Shown here: positions 1 to 8,292 of the stretch, piece after piece
Numbering within the stretch: the first letter of the stretch is position 1
Layout: each line of letters opens with the position of its first letter
Origin: Pelobacter seleniigenes DSM 18267
Lineage (GTDB): Bacteria; Desulfobacterota; Desulfuromonadia; Desulfuromonadales; Geopsychrobacteraceae
Length of the DNA stretch: 64,000 bases
Reading direction: 5' to 3'
NCBI RefSeq assembly: GCF_000711225.1
Contig: NZ_JOMG01000004.1
Span: 496,001 to 560,000, forward strand
Made by a program: the position numbers and the translations under genes
Notes under the pieces: model-generated
What the model was told of the DNA's origin: nothing
Seen by the model: only the letters and a program-made list of their open reading frames with translations
Database searches by the model: none

Positions 1-1464
1 GCGCGGTCTGCGGAGGCGTTGCCCGACTTTCATGCCCTGGAAAAATCGCGCGTGGCCCTGGCCAAAATATTTTCCGATTTGGAAGAGGCCCGCGATCGTT
101 ATCGCAATCGCAAAGCGGAAGCGGCCCAGGCGGCTGCAGGGCATGAGGACCTGTTGAGTCGGCTGGGCGAGGCAGGGGTTTCTCCCCAGGCAGTGGACGC
201 TGAACTGAAGCAGCTGGGTCGACAACTGCAGGGATATCCCGCCGCTGAGCTCGCCAGCGGGAAAGCGTTGGCCGCGGAACAACTGGCCACGCGCCTGGCG
301 AGTCGTAAGGAAGAGTTGGCCGGTTTGCTCCGCGAGCAGGAGCTGCTCTGCCAGGACCTGCCGGAAGCGCAGCGTGAGCCGGCCGGACTTGCGGCTGAAA
401 TCAGTGCCCTGAGGACCACGGTCGGGCAACTTGAACGGGAACTGTTCGAACTGAATGCCGCTTTTACCTCGGCGCAGGGGGAACTGGAAGCGGCCCAGGC
501 CGCCAACCGTGAGATTGAACAGCAACAGCAGGCCTTGCGCCAGGAGTTGACCCGGGCTGAGCTGGCCTGTCGCAAAGAACTGGCGGACAGTCCTTTTGCC
601 AGCGAGAAAGAGTTCCGGGCGGCTTTGCTGGCTGATGCGGAATTAACGGCGCTGCAGGAGGGGATTGCCGAATTTGATGGCAGCAGTCAGGCCTTGACCG
701 GCGCCCTGAATCAACTGCAGAAAAAATGTGCCGGACAGCAGCAACCGCAGCTCAGCGGTTATGAAGAGAGGCTGGAACTGGCCCGGCAGGAAAAAGCGGC
801 TGCGGAACAGCACTGGCAGGCTCTTGATGGCAGGTTACAGGTGCTGCTGGCAAGCAAGAAGAAGCTGACCGCCAACCTGGCCCGGCTTGCTGAACTCGAT
901 GCCCGCTATGCCACGGTCGGAACCTTGAGTGATGTTGCCAACGGCCAGACCGGTTTGAAAATCAGCTTGCAGCGTTTTGTCCTCAGTGTCCTGCTGGACG
1001 ATGTGCTGCTGGATGCCAGCCGCCGCCTTGAGGTGATGAGCAGGGGCCGCTACCGGTTGCTGCGCAAGGAGGATCGGGCCAAGGGGAACAAGGCCTCCGG
1101 CCTCGATCTGCTGGTGGATGACGCCTATACCGGCAAAACACGACCGGTCGCAACCTTGTCCGGGGGGGAAAGTTTTATGGCCGCTCTGGCCCTGGCCCTG
1201 GGCCTGTCCGATATCGTTCAGACCTATGCCGGCGGGGTGCACCTGGATACGCTGTTCATCGATGAAGGGTTCGGCAGTCTCGACCCCGAATCCCTGGAGC
1301 TGGCTATCCGCACCCTGGTCGATTTGCAGACCGGCGGGCGGATGATTGGCATTATTTCCCATGTCGCGGAGTTGAAAGAACAGATTCCCCTGCGGATCGA
1401 TGTGCGCCAGGAACGCAGCGGCAGTTCCATCCATCCGGTCGGTTGCGGCCGGGTTGTCCAGTGA
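1..1464 (+). CDS. sbcC: SbcC, ATPase subunit of the SbcCD nuclease (3' part)
   Basis: This is the C-terminal part of the SMC/Rad50-like ATPase that works with the SbcD nuclease to process DNA hairpins and protein-blocked ends. The frame is open to the left edge, so the start and Walker A lie outside the window. The TTG at 19 is only the first possible start inside the window. The first half is rich in Ala, Glu, Gln and Leu, as in the returning coiled-coil arm. The ATPase lobe follows, with the ABC signature LSGGES near 1158 and Walker B LFIDEGFG near 1252, then a D-loop-like SLDPESLE. The gene ends 34 bases before a nuclease/helicase pair, so the neighbourhood is a DNA break repair block. The family call is firm. 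Confidence 0.94.
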   Translation, partial: ARSAEALPDFHALEKSRVALAKIFSDLEEARDRYRNRKAEAAQAAAGHEDLLSRLGEAGVSPQAVDAELKQLGRQLQGYPAAELASGKALAAEQLATRLASRKEELAGLLREQELLCQDLPEAQREPAGLAAEISALRTTVGQLERELFELNAAFTSAQGELEAAQAANREIEQQQQALRQELTRAELACRKELADSPFASEKEFRAALLADAELTALQEGIAEFDGSSQALTGALNQLQKKCAGQQQPQLSGYEERLELARQEKAAAEQHWQALDGRLQVLLASKKKLTANLARLAELDARYATVGTLSDVANGQTGLKISLQRFVLSVLLDDVLLDASRRLEVMSRGRYRLLRKEDRAKGNKASGLDLLVDDAYTGKTRPVATLSGGESFMAALALALGLSDIVQTYAGGVHLDTLFIDEGFGSLDPESLELAIRTLVDLQTGGRMIGIISHVAELKEQIPLRIDVRQERSGSSIHPVGCGRVVQ

Positions 1465-1498
1465 AGGGGGCGGGGTGCCGTGCTGATGAGAGTTGCAG

Positions 1499-4168
1499 AT
1501 GACTGAGAGTTATAGCGAGATCATTACCGCTTTGGCCGATGGCGACTTGGTGCTGACCGCCAACAAACGCCTGTTCAGGTATTTGCGCGGCTGCTTTGAC
1601 CAGCAGATGCTGGCTGCCGGGAAGCTGGTCTGGGATACCCCTCAGTTGAACAGTTATCAGGGCTGGCTGCTCAACTGCCTGAACGAGCTGGGGGAATCCT
1701 GGCGGCTGCTGAACCCGCAGCAACAGCTCTATCTCTGGGAACAATTGGTCGAGAGCAGCTCGCGGACGGTGGAACTGGAACTACTCCAGGTCGCCAAGAC
1801 CGCGGAAAAAGCCCTCCAGGCGTACCAGCTGCTCAATGAGTATGAACTGTCCCTGGAGGGGCAGCCGCTGACTGAAGATCAGCTTATCTTCCAGGACTGG
1901 TGCCGCCGCTATCGGAGTCTGGCCGCTGAGCAGCAATGGCTGGATCAGAGCGATCTGCCGCGCCTGGTCGCCAGTGCGCTGGATAGCGGCCGGCTGGTTG
2001 TGCCGGAGCGGATTCTGCTCGTCGGCTTCGACCAGCTTTCGCCGGGGCTGGAGCGTTTGCAGGCGCAGTTTCGGGCCATGGGAAAACACTGTGAAGAAGT
2101 TTCCCTGGCCAATAAACCGGCCGTTTCTATGCTGCGTTTTGCCGCCAAGGACAGTGACCACGAAATTGAGTCCGCTGCCCGCTGGGCGCGGTTGCTGCTG
2201 GAGCAGGGGGCAACCTCAATCGGTGTCGTGGTGCCGGATTTGAGCAGGCGTCGCAGCCGGATCGAACGGTTTTTCGCCGCCCAGATCGATCCGGTCGGGG
2301 CGGTCCAGCTGGCGGAGGATGAGGCGATTTTCAGCCTTTCGCTGGGTGGTCCCCTGGCGGAACAGGGAGTGATCCATGCCGGCCTGGAACTGTTATCCCT
2401 GCCCCGGATCCTGACCATTCAACAGGCCTCAACCCTGCTCCGATCACCTTTTCTGGGCGGGGCGCACCGGGAAGCGGATGCCCGGACCCGCTTTGATGTG
2501 ACTCTGCGTGGTTTCGGGCAGCAGACCATTAGCGTAGCAAAGATGCGCGCCCTGGCCGAAAATCGTCCGGGCCTTGCCGAGCTGGTTGCCATTCTACAAC
2601 AGCTGGAAGCGTTCAGCGCGGAAAGCGGTCAGCGTCTTCCCGGAATTTGGGCCGAACTTTTCGCCGGTCAGTTGCATGCCTGCGGCTGGCCGGGAGAGCG
2701 AACTCTCTCCAGCCGGGAATATCAGGCGCTTAGCTCGTTCCAGGAGAATGTCCTGCTCATGCTGCCGCACCTCGATGCGCTGCACGCCCCGGTCGGGCGT
2801 GCCCAGGCCCTCGGTTTGGTGCGTCGCCTGGCCCGCGATTGCGAGTTCCAGGTGGAAAGTCCCACCGGGCCGGTTCAGGTGATCGGGTTGCTGGAGTCGA
2901 CCGGATTGCAGTTCGACCACCTGTGGGTCATGGGACTTGGGGAGACCGTACTGCCTGCGCCCCCGCAACCCAACCCGTTTATCCCTTATCAGCTGCAGGT
3001 TCAGGAGCGCATGCCCCATGCTAATGCTGAGCGTGAGCTGGCCTATGCCGAGCAGGTCATGGCGCGGCTGGCCGCCGCCGCGGAGCGGGTGGTGTTCAGC
3101 TATCCCTGTTCAGATGGGGATACCCAGCTTAGGGAAAGTCCGTTGATCCCGGCCGCCGCCGTGAGCGGTGAACCGGAACTGGCCGAGCCCCGCGATCCTG
3201 TTCATCTGGCCCAGCAGAACAGGCAGGCGCTGGAAACAGTGGCTGATCAGCGTGGTCCGGCTTTGGAGCAGCGGCGGGTGGAAGGCGGCACCGGTCTGTT
3301 GAAGGACCAGGCCCATTGTCCGTTCCGTGCTTTCGTTCATCATCGGTTGTGTGCCCGGGAATTTGATGAGGCCGTCGCCGGTATCTCACCCATGGTACGT
3401 GGCGACCTGATCCATATCGCTCTGGAACGCATCTGGACCCGGCTGCAGGATCATGACCAGCTGATTCGTTTATCCGCGCCGGAAGTGCAAACCTTGGCCG
3501 CGGAGCAGGTGGCCGAAGCTCTGGCGACCTTTTTTGCGCAAAGACCGGCGCCGGGAAATACCATGCTGGCTCTGGAGCAGGAGCGGGTGACGGCCCTGGT
3601 GGTGGAATGGCTGGAAGAGGTCGAAATGAAGAGGGATTCATTCCGCGTCGTGGAACTGGAACATCCGCATGTCGAGCAGTTGGGCCCGCTGGAAATCAGC
3701 ATGCAGATCGACCGGGTCGACGAACTGGCCGACGGCTATCGAATCGTCATTGATTACAAAACCGGCAGCCAGCTGCGCGCCGATGATTTTGTCAGTGCCC
3801 CGTTGGTGGAACCGCAGCTGCCCATATATGCGGTTGCCCAACAGGATGCGCCAGCCGACGGGATTGTCTTCGCCCAGGTGCGCAAAGGCCATTGTCGTTT
3901 GCTGGGGGTGGTCCGGGAGAAAGGCCTGCTCGGCAGGGTGCGGGAACTGAGTACCTTCAGCCAGTGCGAAGATCTCGGCATTGCCGATTGGAACCAATTA
4001 TTGGTGTTCTGGCAGCAGCAGATCCGGCAGCTGGCCACCGATTTTGTCGCCGGGGAAGCCGCGGTCAGACCGTTTGACCCGCAGAGCAGTTGTCTTTATT
4101 GCGATCTGCCCGGGCTGTGCCGGATTCGCGAAGCCTTAGCCGAGGCCGGAGTTGCTGATGATTGCTGA
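1499..4168 (+). CDS. AddB-like PD-(D/E)XK nuclease protein of a helicase-nuclease pair
   Basis: This is the probable partner of the downstream helicase in an AddAB/RecBCD-like complex that resects double-strand breaks. At 889 residues it is shorter than Bacillus AddB. The C-terminal third carries a RecB-type nuclease fold: GDLIHIALE, then IDRVDEL, then the catalytic VIDYKTG. Four cysteines fit the AddB iron-sulfur site: one in CPFRAF (about residue 607) and three in CLYCDLPGLC (about 865-874). No clear Walker A is seen in the N-terminal part, as expected for an inactivated helicase-like region. A TTG six bases upstream is possible, but ATG 1499 follows a GAGAG stretch and is preferred. The stop overlaps the next gene by 11 bases, which implies translational coupling. 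It resembles the 'probable DNA repair protein' family found beside UvrD-like partners. Confidence 0.85.
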   Translation: MTESYSEIITALADGDLVLTANKRLFRYLRGCFDQQMLAAGKLVWDTPQLNSYQGWLLNCLNELGESWRLLNPQQQLYLWEQLVESSSRTVELELLQVAKTAEKALQAYQLLNEYELSLEGQPLTEDQLIFQDWCRRYRSLAAEQQWLDQSDLPRLVASALDSGRLVVPERILLVGFDQLSPGLERLQAQFRAMGKHCEEVSLANKPAVSMLRFAAKDSDHEIESAARWARLLLEQGATSIGVVVPDLSRRRSRIERFFAAQIDPVGAVQLAEDEAIFSLSLGGPLAEQGVIHAGLELLSLPRILTIQQASTLLRSPFLGGAHREADARTRFDVTLRGFGQQTISVAKMRALAENRPGLAELVAILQQLEAFSAESGQRLPGIWAELFAGQLHACGWPGERTLSSREYQALSSFQENVLLMLPHLDALHAPVGRAQALGLVRRLARDCEFQVESPTGPVQVIGLLESTGLQFDHLWVMGLGETVLPAPPQPNPFIPYQLQVQERMPHANAERELAYAEQVMARLAAAAERVVFSYPCSDGDTQLRESPLIPAAAVSGEPELAEPRDPVHLAQQNRQALETVADQRGPALEQRRVEGGTGLLKDQAHCPFRAFVHHRLCAREFDEAVAGISPMVRGDLIHIALERIWTRLQDHDQLIRLSAPEVQTLAAEQVAEALATFFAQRPAPGNTMLALEQERVTALVVEWLEEVEMKRDSFRVVELEHPHVEQLGPLEISMQIDRVDELADGYRIVIDYKTGSQLRADDFVSAPLVEPQLPIYAVAQQDAPADGIVFAQVRKGHCRLLGVVREKGLLGRVRELSTFSQCEDLGIADWNQLLVFWQQQIRQLATDFVAGEAAVRPFDPQSSCLYCDLPGLCRIREALAEAGVADDC

Positions 4169-7100
4169 TGCCGAGAAGCGCGCCGCTGCCATTGATATAT
4201 CCCGTTCCTGTATTGTCCAGGCGCCGGCCGGATCCGGCAAAACCGAACTGCTGATCCAGCGGTTGCTGGCCTTGCTCGGCCAGGTTGACCGGCCCCAGCA
4301 GATTCTGGCCATTACCTTCACCAATAAGGCGGCCGCTGAAATGCGCCATCGCCTGTTGGGGGCCTTGAACAACGCGGCCCATGCCCCGGAACCGGAAACG
4401 GCCCATGAAGCTCTGACCTGGCGGTTGGCCCGGGGCGCTTTGGCCAAACAGGGAGATGCCCTGCTCAAAAACCCGGCCCAACTGGCCATTCAAACCATTG
4501 ACAGTTTTAATGCATCGCTGGTCCGGAAGATGCCCTGGATGTCCCGTTTCGGCAGTTTGCCGGAAATGGCCGATGACGCTGATTCCCTTTATCTGCAGAC
4601 GGTGGAAAAGGTGCTCAGCGGCCTCGAAAGTGGTGCCCCCGGCCACCAGCAGCTGACCGTTCTGTTGCGCCATCTGGACAACCAGGTGCCGCTGGTCCAG
4701 CGCCTGCTGGTCGATCTGTTGCGGCGCCGCGATCAATGGCTGCGTTATCTGCGGGCCGATGTGGAAACGTCCCATCGCCAGCTGCAGCAGGCCCTGGATG
4801 CTCTTTATGAACAGAAACTGGACCGGCTGCATCGGTTGCTGCCCAGCGCTCAGCAAGACGCGTTGCTCGACTGTCTGCGTTTTGCTGCGGGCAACCTGCC
4901 AGATACGCCGCTGGGCAGATTTAGCCAGGCCGGCGCGCTGCCCGGCTTTGCTGCCGCCAACCTTAAGGAGTGGATCGCCATCGGCAATTTTCTACTTACC
5001 GCCGCCGGTGAACTGAGAAAGACGGTGACCAAGAACAACGGTTTTCCGGCCGGGAAAGCGCACCAGGCCGCCAAAGAGCGGATGCTGGAATTGCTTCGCG
5101 AGCTCAGTGGCCAGGATCAATTTATCCATGCGCTGCAGCAGGTCCGGGGGCTGCCGGCCGGGGGTTACAGTGTTGAACAATGGCGAGTCCTGGAGGCGGT
5201 CATTCAACTGCTACCGGTGCTGCTGGTGGATTTGTGGCAGGTGTTCAAAAACAAAGGCCAGGCCGATTTTTCCGAAATCGCCTTGAAAGCGAATCAGGCG
5301 CTGGGGCTGGCGGATGACCCGAGCGATCTGCTGCTGCAGATCGATCAGGACCTGCAGCATATCCTGGTCGATGAATTTCAGGACACGTCCCGCCTGCAGT
5401 ATCAGCTGTTGAGTACCCTGACTTCGGGGTGGATGGCCGGGGACGGGCGAACCCTGTTCCTGGTCGGCGATCCGATGCAGTCCATTTACCTGTTTCGGGA
5501 AGCCGAAGTCGGGCTGTTTCTGGAGACCTTCAAAGGAAGCTTCGGGGATCTCATGATGCCTTTGCAGCCGTTACGGCTGAGCTGCAATTTCCGCTCTCAG
5601 CAAGGGATCGTGGACTGGAATAATACCAGCTTCAAAGCCATCTTTCCGACCCAGACCGAGGTGGTGACCGGCGCGGTGCCCATGGCCGAAGCCGTGGCCG
5701 TTAAACCGGCTCTGCCGGGCGCAGCCTGCACCATTCACCCGGCGATCGGCCGCAACGACCAGGCAGAGGCCGAAAAGGTCATCGAGCTGATTCAGCAGGC
5801 GCAGGCCGCTGACCCGGAACAGAGTATTGCCGTCCTGGTACGCAGCCGCAGCCATCTGCAGCAGATCCTGCCCCTGTTGCGACGCTTGAGAATGCCTTAT
5901 CAGGCCCGGGATATCGAGGTGCTGGGGGCGCGGCCGGCCGCCCTTGATCTGGTTCATCTGACCAAGGCGTTGCTGCATCGTGGTGACCGGCTCAGCTGGC
6001 TGGCCGTTCTGCGCGCGCCCTGGTGCGGGCTGACCCTGCATGACCTGCATGCGCTGGTTGCCGATTTGCGCAGCACCACTCTGCCGACTCTGCTGGCAGA
6101 CCCGGAGCGCCGGCAGCGACTCTCTGCGGATGGGCGGGCACGGCTGGCCCGGGTCTGGCCACTGCTTGAACAGGCTCATAATTCACGCGGTCGTCTGCCG
6201 CTGCGGCAACTGGTCGAAAAGTGCTGGCTGGGGGTGGGTGGAGCCGCCTGCTACGATGCGGACGGGATTGCCGATGCCCAGCTGGTTTTCGACCTCCTGG
6301 AAAAGTTGGATGAGGGGGGAGATGTCAGCGATTTCGCTTTGCTGGAGCAGGGGTTGAAGAGCATTTTTTCCGCTCCGGAGGTCACTGACTGCAAGTTGCA
6401 GATCATGACCATCCACAAGGCCAAAGGCCTGGAATTTGATACCGTGATCCTGCCGGGATTGGGCCGCTCACCGCAGCGTGGCAGTAAGCCTTTACTCCGC
6501 TGGCTGGAACATCCTGAACTGGGGCTGCTGCTGGCTCCGGTGGCCGCCTATGGGGAGCAGGATAATGACCCCCTTTACCAGCTGATTGCCGAGTTTGAAC
6601 TGGAACGGGAAAACCTGGAAACCGCGCGGCTGCTTTATGTTGCCACCACCCGGGCAATCCGCCACCTGCACCTGCTGGGGCACGTCAATGAAAACCGTTC
6701 AACGGGCACGCTGACCCCGGCCAAGGGGACTCTACTGGAAACCCTTTGGCCGGTTGCCGAAGCCGACTTCGTTGGTTGCGAAGCTCCGCCGGAAGCAGTG
6801 GCGGACAGTTTTTCACCGCCACTGTTGCAGCGTCTGTCCGGGAATTGGACATTGCCGGCCATGGAGACGGTCAGCCTGGCTTTGACGGCAACAGCAGGAA
6901 CCGCTTCGGAAGAGGCCAAGGAGTCCGGCGAGAGCGTGTTCAGTGGGTGGGAAAGTCCGACTCAGCGGCATGTCGGCACTCTGGTCCACATGTACCTGGA
7001 ACAGCTTGCCCGCCAGGGGAGTGTTCTCTGGGACGAGGCCGAGCCTGCTCAGCGGACCCGGCAGATTGCCCTGATGCTGCGCGGTCTTGGGGTTGCTGCC

Positions 7101-7481
7101 AGTGATCTTGACGATAGTGTCGCCAGAGTGTGCCGTGCCGTTGAGGCGGCCCTGGGAAGTGAGCGAGGGCGCTGGGTGCTGGCCAGCCACCGGGAGCACG
7201 CCTGTGAACAGCCGCTCAGCGGCCTGGTAGACGGCAAGCTGGTCCATGCCATCATTGATCGGACATTTATTGCTGATGGGCAACGCTGGATTATCGATTA
7301 TAAGACCAGTGTTCCCCGTTCCGGAGAGAGTCTTTCCGCCTTTATACGGCGTGAGGCCGAGCGCTATCGTGCGCAGCTGGAAATCTACGTCAAGTTATAT
7401 GCGGCCCGTCACGAACAATGTCCGATCCGGGCCGCGTTGTATTTTCCGCTGGCCGAAGCCTGGCACGAATTTTCAGAGTAA
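4158..7481 (+). CDS. AddA/RecB-like UvrD-family helicase-nuclease
   Basis: Superfamily 1A 3'-5' DNA helicase fused to a RecB-type nuclease, about 1107 residues, acting in double-strand break resection. Visible motifs in order are Walker A APAGSGKTE (residues 22-30), the ITFTNKAA motif, VDEFQDTS (Walker B, motif II), GDPMQSIY (motif III), the motif V region TIHKAKGLEFD, and YVATTRA (motif VI). A C-terminal PD-(D/E)XK nuclease has IDRTF followed by IIDYKTS and then AQLEIYVKLY. ATG 4158 is preferred over the in-frame TTG at 4152. The gene overlaps the AddB-like gene and nothing follows on the same strand, so it closes the sbcC-nuclease-helicase group. It could be named addA or a RecB homologue. 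I leave the symbol empty because these delta-proteobacterial pairs form their own subfamily. Confidence 0.9.
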   Translation: MIADAEKRAAAIDISRSCIVQAPAGSGKTELLIQRLLALLGQVDRPQQILAITFTNKAAAEMRHRLLGALNNAAHAPEPETAHEALTWRLARGALAKQGDALLKNPAQLAIQTIDSFNASLVRKMPWMSRFGSLPEMADDADSLYLQTVEKVLSGLESGAPGHQQLTVLLRHLDNQVPLVQRLLVDLLRRRDQWLRYLRADVETSHRQLQQALDALYEQKLDRLHRLLPSAQQDALLDCLRFAAGNLPDTPLGRFSQAGALPGFAAANLKEWIAIGNFLLTAAGELRKTVTKNNGFPAGKAHQAAKERMLELLRELSGQDQFIHALQQVRGLPAGGYSVEQWRVLEAVIQLLPVLLVDLWQVFKNKGQADFSEIALKANQALGLADDPSDLLLQIDQDLQHILVDEFQDTSRLQYQLLSTLTSGWMAGDGRTLFLVGDPMQSIYLFREAEVGLFLETFKGSFGDLMMPLQPLRLSCNFRSQQGIVDWNNTSFKAIFPTQTEVVTGAVPMAEAVAVKPALPGAACTIHPAIGRNDQAEAEKVIELIQQAQAADPEQSIAVLVRSRSHLQQILPLLRRLRMPYQARDIEVLGARPAALDLVHLTKALLHRGDRLSWLAVLRAPWCGLTLHDLHALVADLRSTTLPTLLADPERRQRLSADGRARLARVWPLLEQAHNSRGRLPLRQLVEKCWLGVGGAACYDADGIADAQLVFDLLEKLDEGGDVSDFALLEQGLKSIFSAPEVTDCKLQIMTIHKAKGLEFDTVILPGLGRSPQRGSKPLLRWLEHPELGLLLAPVAAYGEQDNDPLYQLIAEFELERENLETARLLYVATTRAIRHLHLLGHVNENRSTGTLTPAKGTLLETLWPVAEADFVGCEAPPEAVADSFSPPLLQRLSGNWTLPAMETVSLALTATAGTASEEAKESGESVFSGWESPTQRHVGTLVHMYLEQLARQGSVLWDEAEPAQRTRQIALMLRGLGVAASDLDDSVARVCRAVEAALGSERGRWVLASHREHACEQPLSGLVDGKLVHAIIDRTFIADGQRWIIDYKTSVPRSGESLSAFIRREAERYRAQLEIYVKLYAARHEQCPIRAALYFPLAEAWHEFSE

Positions 7482-7521
7482 ATTTTTTTCCGGAGTTTTC
7501 ATTTATTGGTGAGACGAACGG

Positions 7522-7995
7522 TTATGCCATGGACGGGGAAAAACCTTTCAGAATTTGACCGGTCAGGTAGCTTTTTTTCGGATTGACCCTGACCAGGCTT
7601 TTGATGGTCTGTGAGGCGAGATGCAACCGGAAGGTTGTGTCTTCACGATTGACCAGGGTCAGGTCGATATTTTTTTTCAATGAACCGATCCGCATTTCGG
7701 TTTCAATGACATAGCACCATTCTCTGCTCCCGTCTTCAAACGATACCAGCCGTCTGGTTTTCACCGGCATGACCGAGTAGATTTCAACATCGGTGTTGTT
7801 CTGAATCGGATGAACTCCAAAGCTGATAATCAGATCTTCGCCTTCCTTGAAGGTTGAAAAATCGAAGATATTCAGGATCGACTGTTTGGAATCCATAACA
7901 ACCTGGGCTTCTATCGCCGGAATCTTCAAGGCCGGGAACGAAACCCATTCACACCAACCGATGTCAAGCAGGAGCGAGTTTGTGTTTTTCCGCAT
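7522..7995 (-). CDS. RimB/ATP-dependent zinc protease-like protein lacking the DTG motif
   Basis: A 157-residue protein that matches the RimB-type 'ATP-dependent zinc protease' family (retropepsin-like, often found with RimK ligases) along its whole length. Family landmarks are IGWCEWVS at the N-terminus, the segment IPAIEAQV, VHPIQNN, TRRLVSFEDG, YVIET, DLTLVNRED, TTFRL and a final KSYLTG. In the family the segment after I-x-A-x-V reads D-T-G-A-(R/K)-T-S. Here residues 33-39 read V-M-D-S-K-Q-S, so the catalytic Asp-Thr-Gly is missing. The later G-R-Q motif is also changed to ASQ. The frame is intact and AGGAG precedes the ATG, so this looks like a maintained non-catalytic relative rather than a decayed gene. 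No RimK-like ligase is visible nearby. The substrate is unknown. The alignment is from memory of the family. Confidence 0.7.
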   Translation of the reverse strand: MRKNTNSLLLDIGWCEWVSFPALKIPAIEAQVVMDSKQSILNIFDFSTFKEGEDLIISFGVHPIQNNTDVEIYSVMPVKTRRLVSFEDGSREWCYVIETEMRIGSLKKNIDLTLVNREDTTFRLHLASQTIKSLVRVNPKKSYLTGQILKGFSPSMA

Positions 7996-8292
7996 AATTG
8001 CTACTCCTATGATTGGATATTGTTAATATTTGGCATAATAACGGCTCTTCTTTAAAATGTAAATTATTCTAATATTAAAAAAATCATTCTTTTAGGGATT
8101 CAAAAATTTAATAATTTCAAAATGTTGAAGATATAACCGTCTCGCGTACCAGATCATGTATTCTGTTGGAAAATGGTTAATATTTGTGATTAGGCATTTC
8201 AATTCTCAATAAAATTTTTATATACTTAGCTCCTGTATTCAGTGAAATTGTGATGCTAAGCCCGTTTTTAGGCTTGAGCTTGTGGAGGCAGC
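7996..8292. other. AT-rich divergent intergenic region
   Basis: About 300 bases between two divergent genes. It is markedly richer in A and T than its surroundings, mainly 8030-8250, and no gene is visible. It should hold the promoters of the RimB-like gene (minus) and the AsmA gene (plus). Several TATA-like hexamers occur, but I could not single out a well-spaced pair on either strand. GGAGG at 8283-8287 serves the plus-strand gene. Confidence 0.5.

Noticed and set aside
8135-8160. TGGTACG-like sequence considered as a sigma54 promoter on the minus strand
   Set aside because: The -12 element (TTGC) is missing at the needed spacing.
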